This document shows, in pieces, positions 43,534-53,321 of a stretch of DNA of 64,000 nucleotides. A model generated the notes under the pieces. That model made no database searches. It saw only the letters and a list, made by a program, of their open reading frames with translations, and had not been told where the DNA came from. Within the stretch, counting starts at the first letter, position 1; every line of letters starts with the position of its first letter. Source of the stretch: Neurospora crassa OR74A (lineage: Eukaryota > Ascomycota > Sordariomycetes > Sordariales > Sordariaceae); assembly GCF_000182925.2 (NCBI RefSeq), contig NC_026507.1, forward strand, positions 1,860,001 through 1,924,000, read 5' to 3'. Made by a program: the position numbers and the translations under genes.

Positions 43534-45871
43534 ATGGAAGGCGTGAGACACGATCAACAACAGCAACCCCCAGGGTGGGCAGGTGGTGACGAGTGGGAGG
43601 AGCATCGAGGGAGAATTCAGGAGCTTTACCAGAGCCAAAATCTGTCGTTGAAGGAAGTGATGAGGATCATGGAAGAGCATTGTGGATTCAGGGCGACGTA
43701 AGAGAACATATCAGCTCCCGCGCTCGCTCGAAGTATGTTGGATCCTGTGGACTGACCCATCCCACAGACAACGGATGTATAAAACTCGGATCAAGGCCTG
43801 GGGACTGGACAAGAACTTCAAGGAGTCGGAAGTGGTAGAGCTCTTCCGGTTGAGACGGGAGAGGGAGAAGCTCGGGAAACCAACCACTTATAGAATACGA
43901 GGTCGCGAGATCGACTGGGACCGCGTCAATAACTACGTTAAACGGAAAGGGCTGGACATCGCCCGGCTGCTCGAGGCCGACCGGCCCCGCAGCCCGGCAG
44001 TAGCGCGTGAAATAACTTGCCGAACTCCCTCTCCTATTTCAGGACACCATCGACATTACCAACATGAACCATTGGCTAGCACTCCGTCCCTCTCTTCATC
44101 AGCCGGATCGGATCACTACACCCACAATGTGCCGCCATTCACAAAACCAATGACCGCGTCATCCGCCCCCATCATGGCCGGGATGGATGCCCGAACTACT
44201 AACTCGACACCGTATCCCGCATATACACAGTCTTATTCTCCCACACAAGCCCTTCGATCGCCAGCCACCTTCGGTCACTCCGAAACTCTACCTCCTGTTG
44301 GACACTCCGTAGCCATCCATTCCTTCCAAAGGTTTTTGACTCGCATCTACAAGACCCTCCTCTACGAAGATAACGACAAGACCTGGGGCACAACACAATA
44401 CTGGCTAGGGTACTCGCACGCGTTAGAGTGGCTGATGACGATCCGCTACAAAACCGCCTTTTACCGTGACATCTTGGTGCAGCTATCCTCCGATTCCGGT
44501 GGTGGCGCCAACGTCAGCATAGCCGCCCGGGATATTGTCCGTCGTTTCCGCACCATCAACAGATCGTTCGCTATGCTCGAGCCCATGGTCCAGAGCGTGA
44601 TCGGGGCCAAATTCTACTACATTATCAACTTCGTCTACGCTTTTGGGTTGTGTGCGGACGTGGCTCAACTGCCAGTAGCGTATCCGCTGGTCTCGATTGC
44701 TAGGGTACTGCTTGACGAAACACATAATGCTTGCTCGGCACCACATCCTCTGCCGGTATTGCCCGGTGGACTTGCTGATGGTGGCCGGCCCGGAGAAATG
44801 ATGGGAATAGCTTACCAACGCAGTAGCTGCAGTGGTGTCGCCAATGGTGGTGGTCGAGCCGCCGCCGCCGCCGCTGAACAGGAGGGTTTCATGTCAGCTG
44901 CCGGGTATGATGCCGACTATTACCTGTCTCTGTCACACCCACCATACCTGAACGTGAACAGCAGCAGCAATAGTCAGCCGATCGACCACCATCACCATTC
45001 AGACACATCTGCATCCGCATCGAGGCGGCTCATGTTCGACAGCAGCAGCCACGACTTCAAAGACTCCGCCGAGCGGTTTCTGAACACGGTACTTGAGCAG
45101 ACAGTTAAAGACTTGGGTGTGTCGCCGGTATCCCTAGAGTCGTTTTTGCTTCTCAGGGATACGATGGACGGTCGACCCATCCTGGGTCCTCATATCCCGT
45201 TTCCTGCATCATCGTCGCCCTCGGCACCGTTATCAGTGGCCGCCAACGCGAACGTCCGAAGACCGGCTGTCGAAGTTCCAGAACAAAGAGTCTTCAACCC
45301 CAACCCAAACCCCTCGGCTTGCCCATCAACAAACAACCACCACCCACCACCACCAGCACCACCATTGCAAGATCAAGAAGAACACCGACAGAAACAAGAT
45401 CTTGCCAAAAAGCTCCTCCAAGAAGCCACATCCCACCTGAAATCCGCCATATGGCTGCTCTCCCACGGCAAAGACGCACAAGCCGAGTCATACCTTTCAT
45501 CAGTTATCACTACAACCGAGAATTTGTTGTCTGCTAGTAGTAGCACTAGTACCTCTTCACTAGAGTCTCAAACTCAAAGCACCAGCGGCAGCGGCAGCAG
45601 CGAAATTCCATTTCCCAGCGTTTCCCTCAAGATGTTACTTAGGAATGACTCGTCGTCGTCGTCGTCATCGATGGTGACCAAGACTGCCAAAGTGATTGGT
45701 AGGTGTGCACATTATCACCTTGCCAGGTTATATGGGAGGCGCATACGAGCGGGAGGATGGGAGGGAACTGGAATGAGGGAGAAGGAAAGAGAGCATCTGA
45801 TAAAAAGCACGGAGGGAACGGCGCTGTTTGATGAGTATGTGCAGTGGGAGGAGGTAGAGTTTTTGTTTTAA
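43534..45871 (+). CDS. Clr5-domain protein, putative transcriptional regulator
   Basis: Exon 1 43534-43697 and exon 2 43768-45871, with a 70-nt intron (GTAAGA donor, CTGAC branch, CACAG acceptor), encode 755 aa. The intron splits the Clr5 domain: EWEEHRGRIQELYQSQNLSL, EVMRIMEEHCGFRA then TQRMYKTRIKAWGLDKNFKE (about residues 18-72). The order W-x-x-x-(8)-LY, MxxxxGFxA, QYKxxxKxWGxxK defines the fungal Clr5 N-terminal domain, thought to act in DNA binding or chromatin. A linker with IRGREIDWDRVNNYVKRKGL follows, then Ser/Pro-rich disorder, a helical middle region (SFQRFLTRIYKTLLYEDN) and a C-terminal helical block (QDLAKKLLQEATSHLKSAIW) split by a Ser run. The ATG beginning MEGVRHDQQQQ is the first in frame. 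Targets are unknown. Confidence 0.85.
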
Positions 45872-46090
45872 TTTGGAGGACTCAGACCCCAGGGCTCACT
45901 ATTTGGTTATCTTCTTTGTTCTATGGCTGGTTGCCATCCACGCGGGGAGTGAGAGTGGTGGACGGACGGGGTGGCATTGGGACTTGCGATGGCAGAATCA
46001 AGAGCGTAGATGCTGCAAAGAAGTAGATTGACTATATGTGTCTACGCTTTGACAAAATTTGTCAACCAATCATGGCAGCTCTTTCCAGCT

Positions 46091-46163
46091 GCCCGGCTAG
46101 CTCAATCGGTAGAGCGTGAGACTCTTAATCTCAAGGTTGTGGGTTCGACCCCCACGTCGGGCT
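46091..46163 (+). tRNA. tRNA-Lys(CTT)
   Basis: A 73-nt cloverleaf without intron. The acceptor stem GCCCGGC pairs with GTCGGGC (one G-T pair), discriminator T in the gene. The D-arm is GCTCAATCGGTAGAGC. The anticodon stem TGAGA/TCTCA closes the loop CTCTTAA, anticodon CTT. The T-arm GTGGGTTCGACCCCCAC matches canonical form. A T-run suitable for Pol III termination (CTTTTTTT) follows at about 46190-46197. Confidence 0.95.
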
Positions 46164-46505
46164 CAATTCCCGGCGTTTATGGCGCCTTCCTTTTTTTGTT
46201 ATTTGTTGTCGCCTGAGCTGTGCACAAACTGTGTTTTTACCCTCTCCATTCTCTTTTTCATTCTTTGCTTCCATCTTTCTGTTTTCCTTTTCGGGTTAAG
46301 GCAGTGGGTTTGGAACGGTCGAAGCGAACCCTTTTTTTTTTCTCTCAAAAATTTGGGGTAGGCGCGATTTGAATGTTATCTTGAGCGTAGAAATAACTCC
46401 TTCCGAAAATGCAAATACAGAAAGGCAGTGAAGAAAATGAGAGCCTTGGGAACAGCGATGTAGAGGGTAGCTTCCATGATCGAATCAGTATCTCACCCGT
46501 ATCCG

Positions 46506-46808
46506 TCATCCCTCAATCCCCACCCTTCGTTCAATGGAAGACATCACCTCCACCGAGCTTCCTAGATCGCTATCACATATTTCCTTCTCACCATTCACCA
46601 TGGCTTCCACTTGTCCCCCACTGTTCCTCTGCCCTCTCTCCAGTGCCTCCTTCGTCAACCCCAACGTCTTCAACAAACTCTGCAAATCCCCCCCCCCCCC
46701 CCCCCCCCTTCTCCTTTTCTTTCCGTCTCTTCTTTCGCCAATCTCCCCAAGCTCACACCGGCCTCCATCTTCTCAAAAATATTCAAGGAAGGGTCAAAGA
46801 GCCCGTTG
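46506..46808 (-). CDS. Possible C-terminal exon of an unrecognised gene, interrupted by a 21-base homopolymer
   Basis: Minus-strand reading after a TTTGCAG acceptor (exon from 46808) gives NGLFDPSLNIFEKMEAGVSL and GRLAKEETERKGE, then a Gly run from the homopolymer. The next frame continues as LQSLLKTLGLTKEALERGQR and ends at 46506. Both halves look like helical protein, but they are in different frames because the G run is 21 long; a length of 19 or 22 would join them. Run-length error in sequencing, a length polymorphism, or chance are all possible. I could not find a convincing first exon. Not a recognised family. Confidence 0.3.
46688..46708. repeat. C21 homopolymer
   Basis: Twenty-one consecutive C on the plus strand. 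Runs of this length are prone to slippage and base-calling error, which matters because the flanking minus-strand sequence looks coding. Confidence 0.95.
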
Positions 46809-47905
46809 CTGCAAATCACAAATTGCTTTACATCGTCATGAGAACGCCATCTCGCCCGGCTCCTTGGTTGATTGAGGAAATGACGGAACTGTACGTAAAA
46901 CAGCCGATAAAGAAGCGACAACATGTTAAGGGTGAGAGTCAAACTGTCTTATCAATTTCTTTGGTCATACAAAGAGCACGTCGTCCATCACATGATTCAC
47001 ATCGTACCTTGAGTTCAGGACTCTATAATACTCCAGAGGTGATCATCCCAACATGAATCATATCTGTCGAGACAAGCCTGAAGTTTAGGGATCGATCGAT
47101 GGTGGTACTAGATTCTGAAGATAATTTGCGCTTGTTCGTCATATCTTGACCGATGTGTCCTTTGTTACGCCCTGCAGACACTTTCCCTTTGGTACTTACC
47201 GATAGGGGGACAAGCGCAAAGAATCTTTCTTCTGGACAGAGCAAGGAAAGATGTATCACTCTACAGTAATAATCCAAAGCCAAAAACCGATGTTGACATC
47301 TGGCTGTGTAGCATTGTCAGGGTCTACCCATTCTTATCGCCAACGCCCATCGATTTCTGCAAACGCCCGTTTTTTGAGCCTCATTTTTTTTGTGTTCGGA
47401 GACTCCGACCACATCTATTGACCCCCACATGACCAGTATCATCCCGCCGCGCGCCTGAAAGCAATGAGTGAGCCATTTCGGTTCCAACGACAAACAGTGA
47501 GCGGTTGGGCTGACCGGATGAGCCTGCTATGACATGGGCTATCTAGCTTGGTAGGACTGCTGTCTTACCAGGACACTTGCGAAACACTCTTTCCCGGTGA
47601 ACTGCTGTCATCAAGCGATATCGCAGAGGCTGTGACCAAACATCAGATCAAAACCCCCTCCAACTGTTGGAGCATCGATGTGGAGAGGTAAGTCGTGACC
47701 TGACACCGGTCGATCGCTGGCCCTTGAGCACGAACCTTTGGCACATCATTTTGAATTCCTCCTTGAAAGTATTTTAAGACGACTAAACTTGATTTCTTCG
47801 CAAAATCAGGTATCCTTCTCTCTGACGCTCAACATCCAAAAACGAGAAAGAAACGCAAACCCATACAGCCCAAGTCAAGCACGGAAAGAGCACACACACC
47901 ACAAT
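46809..47905. other. Intergenic region and leader of the ketopantoate-reductase gene
   Basis: About 1.1 kb, no supportable complete gene. Its upstream end may hold a first exon of the fragment at 46506-46808. Confidence 0.35.
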
Positions 47906-49051
47906 ATGGGCTCCGTTGACGCGAACAAGAAGCTGCAAGTGCTCCTCGTGGGCTCGGGAGGCATTGGTACCATGGTTGCCTACGCCCTCGAGAAAGGAGG
48001 CAAAGCCGAGGTAGCCGCGGTTCTTCGGTCCAACTTTGAGGCTGTCTTCGAGAATGGCTTTACCATTCATTCGGTCGACCACGGTGAAGTCAGGGACTGG
48101 CGTCCAACTTCAAGTCAGTCCTTCCACGCATTAAACTCTCTTCCAGCACCGTAAGCTCACATTCGTGCAGTTCTTGATAGTATCCCCTCTGTCAATGAGG
48201 AGTCATGGAGAGCCCCTTACGACTACGTCATCGTAGCCACCAAGAACATACCCGACATCCCGCCTCAAATCACTGATATCATCGCACCTGCCATTACGCC
48301 CGGCCACACTGCCATCGTCCTCATCCAAAACGGTCTCAACATCGAGCGTCCCTTTTTCTCCGCCTTCCCCGCCAACCCCATCCTTTCCGGCATCACCTTT
48401 AGCGGCGCCATCGAGTCACCCCCAGGCACCATCAACCACCACAACCACGAACGCACCTTCATCGGCGTCTTCGACAACCCTATCGCAACCTCATACAGCC
48501 AAAAATCCAGGGCCATTGCCGCCGCCCGCCGCCTCGTCGACGCCTACACCGCCTGCGGCCCCGAGGTTGACTGCACCTACGAGCCGGACGTGGCTTACTC
48601 CCGCTGGCGTAAGCTGCTGTACAACGCCTCGTACAATGGCGTGGCCGCAATCTTGGGCATGGACACGTCGCGCATGCGCTTCACCGAGCACATCATCGAC
48701 GACTTGATTCGGCCGTTGATGCAGGAGATTCGAGCGACGGCGAAAGCGGCGGCCGGCGTGGAGCTCGAGGAGAAGCTGATCGAGACCATGATCACGGCGG
48801 ACGGGTATGATAAGTTCTTTAAACCGAGCATGCTGCAAGATGTGGAGAAGGGTAGGTTTATCGAGTTTGAGAACCTCGTGGGCGAACCGCTCAGGGAGGC
48901 AGAGAGGGTTGGGGTGGAGACGCCGACGCTTAAGGTTGTCTATGGATTGTTGAAGGGTCTGCAATTTAAGGCAAGAGAAAGATACTTGGAGGATATGGTG
49001 GTGCCGCGGAGTGGTGAGGGATTGAGGTATGGAGGTTTTGAGAAGTCTTAG
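47906..49051 (+). CDS. Ketopantoate reductase (2-dehydropantoate 2-reductase) family protein
   Basis: Exon 1 47906-48113 and exon 2 48171-49051, with a 57-nt intron (GTCAGT donor, CTCAC branch, GTGCAG acceptor), give 362 aa. The N-terminal Rossmann fold has LQVLLVGSGGIGTMVAYALE (GxGxxG) at about 10-30, then LRSNFEAVFENGFTIHSVDH. Family-typical segments follow: YDYVIVATKNIPDIPPQI (VKxxD region), AIVLIQNGLNIERPFFSAFP (QNG) and ILSGITFSGAIESPPGTINH. The C-terminal helical domain has SRWRKLLYNASYNGVAAILG, with the conserved Lys and Asn-x-x-x-Asn, and DVEKGRFIEFENLVGEPLRE. The reaction expected is NADPH-dependent reduction of 2-dehydropantoate to pantoate, in pantothenate synthesis. Fungi carry several paralogues, so this one may act on a related 2-keto acid. 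The donor GTCAGT is slightly non-consensus. Confidence 0.88.
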
Positions 49052-49419
49052 AAGTCAGGGCATGAAATCCTGGGCTTCGGAAACGCATTCGGAACTGGTG
49101 ACTGGGTGTCTGAGGGAAGGAAGATGACGGGTCATATTGACATGAAATGAAAATTCAGAGAAGGAAATACGAGGAGACACGCAGACATAGGACATTCAGA
49201 GAGGAAAAAAGCTGAGAGCATAATCCTTACATCCGCAACTCAAAAGGGAACCGAAACGAAGTTCATGAAATCGATATATTATCAAACGTCATCACCAAAG
49301 ACGTACGGACTGCTAACCGCTACTGGGCGTTCTAAACAAGGAAAAATGTTAACTCACTAATGACATGAACAGACCTTATAACGCCTGGTATGAGCGCTCT
49401 CAGCCCCCGTCCACGACAT
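49052..49419. other. Convergent spacer
   Basis: About 370 bases of 3' flanks; nothing further seen. Confidence 0.4.
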
Positions 49420-49905
49420 CTACTCCAGGCTCTCCCACTGCATAAGCTGATTCATAAAATACGCCTCGTCGTAAGGTGCACAGAACCGCAAATCCACCTC
49501 GTGACTGTTCAGAGGGTAGACAAGACTTATGTAGACACCGTTGGGCCCGACAACGGAGAAGACTTTGAGACAGAAGCCCTGGCGCTCTGCTTCTTTCTCG
49601 CCAAGCCGACGCCTCGCTTCCGCTCCCTTTTCAAACTCGTCCATGGCGGTGCTGAATTGATGCGAGCGGGCAACGGTTACGCGGCGCCACTTGTCGTCTT
49701 CCAAGTCACGGCAGAGATAGGAGACCGAATTGCTGTTGTGGGTGATCATGTGTAGGACTCTATAACGGTCATCAAGAACGTCGCCTATATTGACAACCTT
49801 GCGGTGAGACGCACCTTGACGAGGGAATCTACTGTTTTCGATTTGGGGTTGCGTTGCGGCGCTATGGGCCGCCGCTCTGTGGCCGTTACTGACTGAGTAG
49901 GGCAT
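49420..49905 (-). CDS. Truncated protein-kinase-like protein (N-lobe only, SRPK-related appearance)
   Basis: A single exon of 161 aa from the first ATG (MPYSVSNGHRAAAHSA). Residues about 45-115 resemble the kinase N-lobe as seen in fungal SRPK-like kinases: VLDDRYRVLHMITHNSNSVS then YLCRDLEDDKWRRVTVARS. The glycine loop is degenerate (no GxGxxG) and the catalytic Lys position reads as V-A-R. The chain ends (YFMNQLMQWESLE) before any HRD or DFG element would occur, and no continuation was found downstream on the minus strand. It is therefore either a pseudokinase fragment retained as a short protein, or a remnant. The frame continues upstream without an ATG. Codon composition is even and the frame is intact. 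Confidence 0.5.
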   Translation of the reverse strand: MPYSVSNGHRAAAHSAATQPQIENSRFPRQGASHRKVVNIGDVLDDRYRVLHMITHNSNSVSYLCRDLEDDKWRRVTVARSHQFSTAMDEFEKGAEARRRLGEKEAERQGFCLKVFSVVGPNGVYISLVYPLNSHEVDLRFCAPYDEAYFMNQLMQWESLE

Positions 49906-50274
49906 CTTGTTAGTGTAGAAGAATCGGACAATGGATAACGGGCTCGCGTTTGATGGTATTGAGGCGGCCGGGTGTGCGAGATGATAGCGTTTAACAACGA
50001 ACAAGGCGGGAAGTCAAATTGAGAGACACGAGATCGAGCTTTATAGATTCCATGTCAGCAGGACAGGAGAGTCGAGATGAACAATGGCTCGCCAACAAGA
50101 GTCGTCTTCTTTGTGTGTGTTGTTCACAAAGTCGCCCATTGTTCAAGAGAGTGCTTCAGAATACGGGATTCAAAGGGGCAATGCTAAGTTGGTGAAAAAA
50201 GAAAAAAAGAGGACAAAGGAGGAAGCAGGATGAACAAGGGAAGGAGAAAGAAGAAGAAGGCACAAAAAGATATT
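49906..50274. other. Short spacer upstream of the kinase-like gene
   Basis: About 370 bases with purine-rich stretches (50195-50270) just downstream of the tRNA-Tyr gene; on the minus strand these read as T-rich and can serve as Pol III terminator sequence. Confidence 0.35.
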
Positions 50275-50362
50275 TCCCCTCGACCGGAATCGAGCCGGTG
50301 ACCTTTCGGTATACAATCATTCAATTACAGCCGAACGTGATATCCAACTACACCACAAGGGG
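50275..50362 (-). tRNA. tRNA-Tyr(GTA) with a 14-nt intron
   Basis: Read on the minus strand: acceptor CCCCTTG pairs with CGAGGGG (one T-G pair) and discriminator A. C1-G72 with A73 is the eukaryotic Tyr identity set. D-arm GTGTAGTTGGATATCAC; anticodon stem TTCGG/CCGAA; loop CTGTAA with anticodon GTA, then a 14-base intron TTGAATGATTGTAT before position 38, the canonical intron site. The T-arm is ACCGG-CTCGATT-CCGGT. The T-loop starts with C instead of the usual T at position 54, which is atypical and could indicate a variant or degenerate copy. Total 88 nt. Confidence 0.75.
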
Positions 50363-50858
50363 ATATGATTTAGGAAAATGGGAATTTGACACTAAATCCC
50401 TCAAAGCAGGGCAGTGCTGGGTTCTATCTCAGCGCTGGACTATGCTGCCAGGGTTAGGGCCACACTCGGACTGAATTGCACCGACATACGCACGCTAGTA
50501 AAATCAAGGGGCGACCTGACCGTGCGCCAAGGGAACAAACAAACAGGTCTGATGGACATCCACTTTTGATGGATCATGGGACTGCAAGGCCCTGACTCGA
50601 CTTTCTCCATCACGAATCCGGGGCAGACACAAGGGTTCCTTGAACTACCCCAGACTTTTACCAAGTCCTCGTTCCTGAGGGTGCGTATCAATTGTCTCGT
50701 TCAGCTAGGTGCTTCTGCGGTTCATCGCTTCATAAGCCATGCAGCAACGGTTTGGTCTTCTTGATTGGCTGACTGTTTCTCGTTTCGCTTGCCTCCTCTA
50801 GGGAAATAAAACGAAGAAAAGCGATTGCTACTTAGCTATCGAGACCCGACAAGACACC
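50363..50858. other. Intergenic region and leader of the mitochondrial protein gene
   Basis: About 500 bases; no gene supported. Confidence 0.4.
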
Positions 50859-51318
50859 ATGTTCCTTTCGACGAAAATGAACGCCTTCACGCCCTCTTCG
50901 CTGGCCCAGCGCAGCCGCCTTCTGCTACGGAATGCCCATGCCTCACCCGCGCTCGGAACCCCAAGAATCTCTAGACAGAGCTACACTACGGGCCAAAAGC
51001 CAGCTGGGAAATCCGGAAACTTCAAGGCCACAGGCGAGCAACCTAAGCGGGTTGACCCGAACAGTCCCGAGTACAAGGCCTACCAGAGAACTTGGACAAC
51101 CGTCATGATCGGGACACCCATCATCCTTGTCTGCTCATATGAGCTCTGGCAAAGGCGTAAGTGCGAAATGCCCGAGTTTGACCCCCTCAAGCCACCAACT
51201 AACTGCTCTTGCGTCACCAGTTATTGAGGGCAAGAAGCCTCTTTCTTTAGAACCCAAAGATACGACAGCCCTCACAGAATTGACACCACACTCGGAGAAC
51301 CCAAGCACAAGAGCATAA
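50859..51318 (+). CDS. Small single-span mitochondrial membrane protein, unrecognised
   Basis: Exon 1 50859-51156 and exon 2 51221-51318, with a 64-nt intron (GTAAGT donor, CTAAC branch, ACCAG acceptor), give 131 aa. The N-terminal ~45 residues are a mitochondrial presequence rich in Arg and Ser without acids (SSLAQRSRLLLRNAHASPAL), with a probable cleavage region near RQSYTTGQK. A basic linker (KRVDPNSPEYKAYQRTWTT) precedes one membrane helix (VMIGTPIILVCSYELWQRL). A short polar tail follows. Topology and size suggest an inner-membrane accessory or assembly factor of a respiratory complex, but this is inference; the family is not recognised. An alternative start at 50877 (MNAFTPSS) is possible. 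Confidence 0.7.
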
Positions 51319-53321
51319 GGTATCTGAGTTCTTGTTTGCTTTGACCGTCATCAATACATAATATTTTGGTCATAGTCGCGTTGGCCTTCCTTAACATCGT
51401 GTGGCGTTCAACCAAGCCCATGCAGGACTCAATGGCCCTGCTGGCGCCGCGGTGCTAGATACCCGTGCCGTTTCGTTGGTTTACTCCAGATAAAAATCAT
51501 TCTACAACTGTTCAGTGCAGCCTTCGATACTTGCCCTCCCCCCCAAAAACCGTCTTCGCATCCATCCATGGATGGCTACTGCGGACGCACAGCCGGAAAC
51601 GAGAAAGACAGGGGAGAGCGTCGACCTTTTTATGCAGGTTCGCAGGATAGCTTGTTGCCGTCAAGAAACTGGCGCCTCCTCTTCCCCCAATTTCGCGCCC
51701 TAGCTCCCCGCAAACCCACGCTCGAAGCCGGCATGCCGGGTATCATACATAGCGGGCCTCGGATGAAAGCGGCGGGTGGGGTAGCTTCGTTCTTGGGCAA
51801 ACAAGTGCTTGGGTGCTTTGCCGAGCGGCGCCTCCGAGAGAATGGAGAGTGCTGCACGAGGACGTAGTTGCAGGTACGGCACATGACGATCCTTGCGGCT
51901 CCCCTAGACTATCGTCGACTATCCAAGCGAACAAAGAAAAGGCTTTGGGGGTTCGTACCGTCTCATCCGCCTCTCAAGAAATTGGTCACACTCAGCAGGT
52001 GTCTAGACTGCTCCGTAATCAGTCATAACTATGGCGTACCTGTATCACATTAATAATGGCTTTGACGAATGGCGACAGTCCAATTGCCTCTCAGCTCTGG
52101 CCATCGGCGTTAACTACTTATTACGGCTGCATTTGCAGTCTGGCTCCGCTCGGCTTCGACTGCTCAAGTTAGAGAGAGTCCCTGAGCAACTCCGCCTTCG
52201 CAGAGGGTAGTGTAAGAAAGTCATTCTCCATGGGTCTTCTGGCCTTGGCTTGACCCATGTCTTCCTTTAGTGCCAGCCCGTATCGTGGGGTAAACGGAGG
52301 CCAGGATCGGGTTGGGGACGTCAGCACTTCTCGACGGCTTCTAGTTGGCTCAGCCAGCGTGTGGAAGGATCCTGGCTGACGTTACATTTGTCACACCAAC
52401 CTATCCCCGGCCTCTCCAAACGTGTCCAGCTTTAGCGTGCCATTGTTGGTCGGGTTTAACGGTTGCGTACAATGTGCTCCACCGGGTTAACTGATGGTCC
52501 TCGGCACATTCAGCGAGCCGCATACTGTACATCTTCATCCAGCAAAATATGTGAAGCTGATAGGTGCTGTCTTTTCGAAAATAAACCCGAATCCCGACGG
52601 ACTCTCAGTGTCCAATGACGTCCCGCGTTGACAGCCCCCAATTCGACACTGAAAGTCACCATGTCGTATCCATAAGAGTTTGAGAACTCGCAGTGCAAAA
52701 TTGGAGATAAGGGGGGGAAACTGGGAGCCAACAAGATTGCCATCCCAACCACACTAAAAGAGAAGAGAAATAGAGAGATTCACAGTGGACCTCTCCGCTC
52801 TCCCCAGATTCTCCCCCGCGTTCCGACGCGCAAAAAGGGCGGGGTCTTTGCGGTGCCTATTGGAAGCGCTAGTGCCTAAGGGGCAATCCAACGACTTCGA
52901 GAACTCCATCAACTATCCAGGTGGGTCTCTTTCGGGGGAAGTTCGATCGCGGACCGAGTGGATAAGGGGGGGAATTTCTTGCCCACACCCAGCCTGAGAT
53001 GCGGAGAAGCCAGGGGCCCAAGTTCGTCTCTCTTGGTCACGGCTCTTGCTAACGGGCATAACATGGCAGCAAATCGTGGCAGAGGCTGATCATTGTTTAA
53101 CTGGACCATGGATGACGCTGTTCTCCATGGCTGCCAGTAGACGTTGTTCGTGTTCCTCCAGCCACTCGACGAGATTTTACAACTTTCATCTCCTTGACAA
53201 CTCATCCTACTTTACGGCGGTAACCAGACGCTTCACCGACCCAGTGTTCCTTTCCAGCCGTTTCACCTGAACTCGTCTTTGATCTTCGTCCGGCTCCCGC
53301 ACCTCAACTTAGACACTCCCC
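51319..53321. other. 2-kb intergenic region
   Basis: No supportable gene. Overlapping frames on both strands at 51500-52030 are of the 60-100 codon kind with no motif. The final 250 bases are the leader of the transcription factor gene. Confidence 0.4.

Noticed and set aside
46409-47056. 215-codon plus-strand frame with a Pro run
   Set aside because: The Pro run is the C21 homopolymer; the rest lacks motifs, and the minus strand looks more coding-like.
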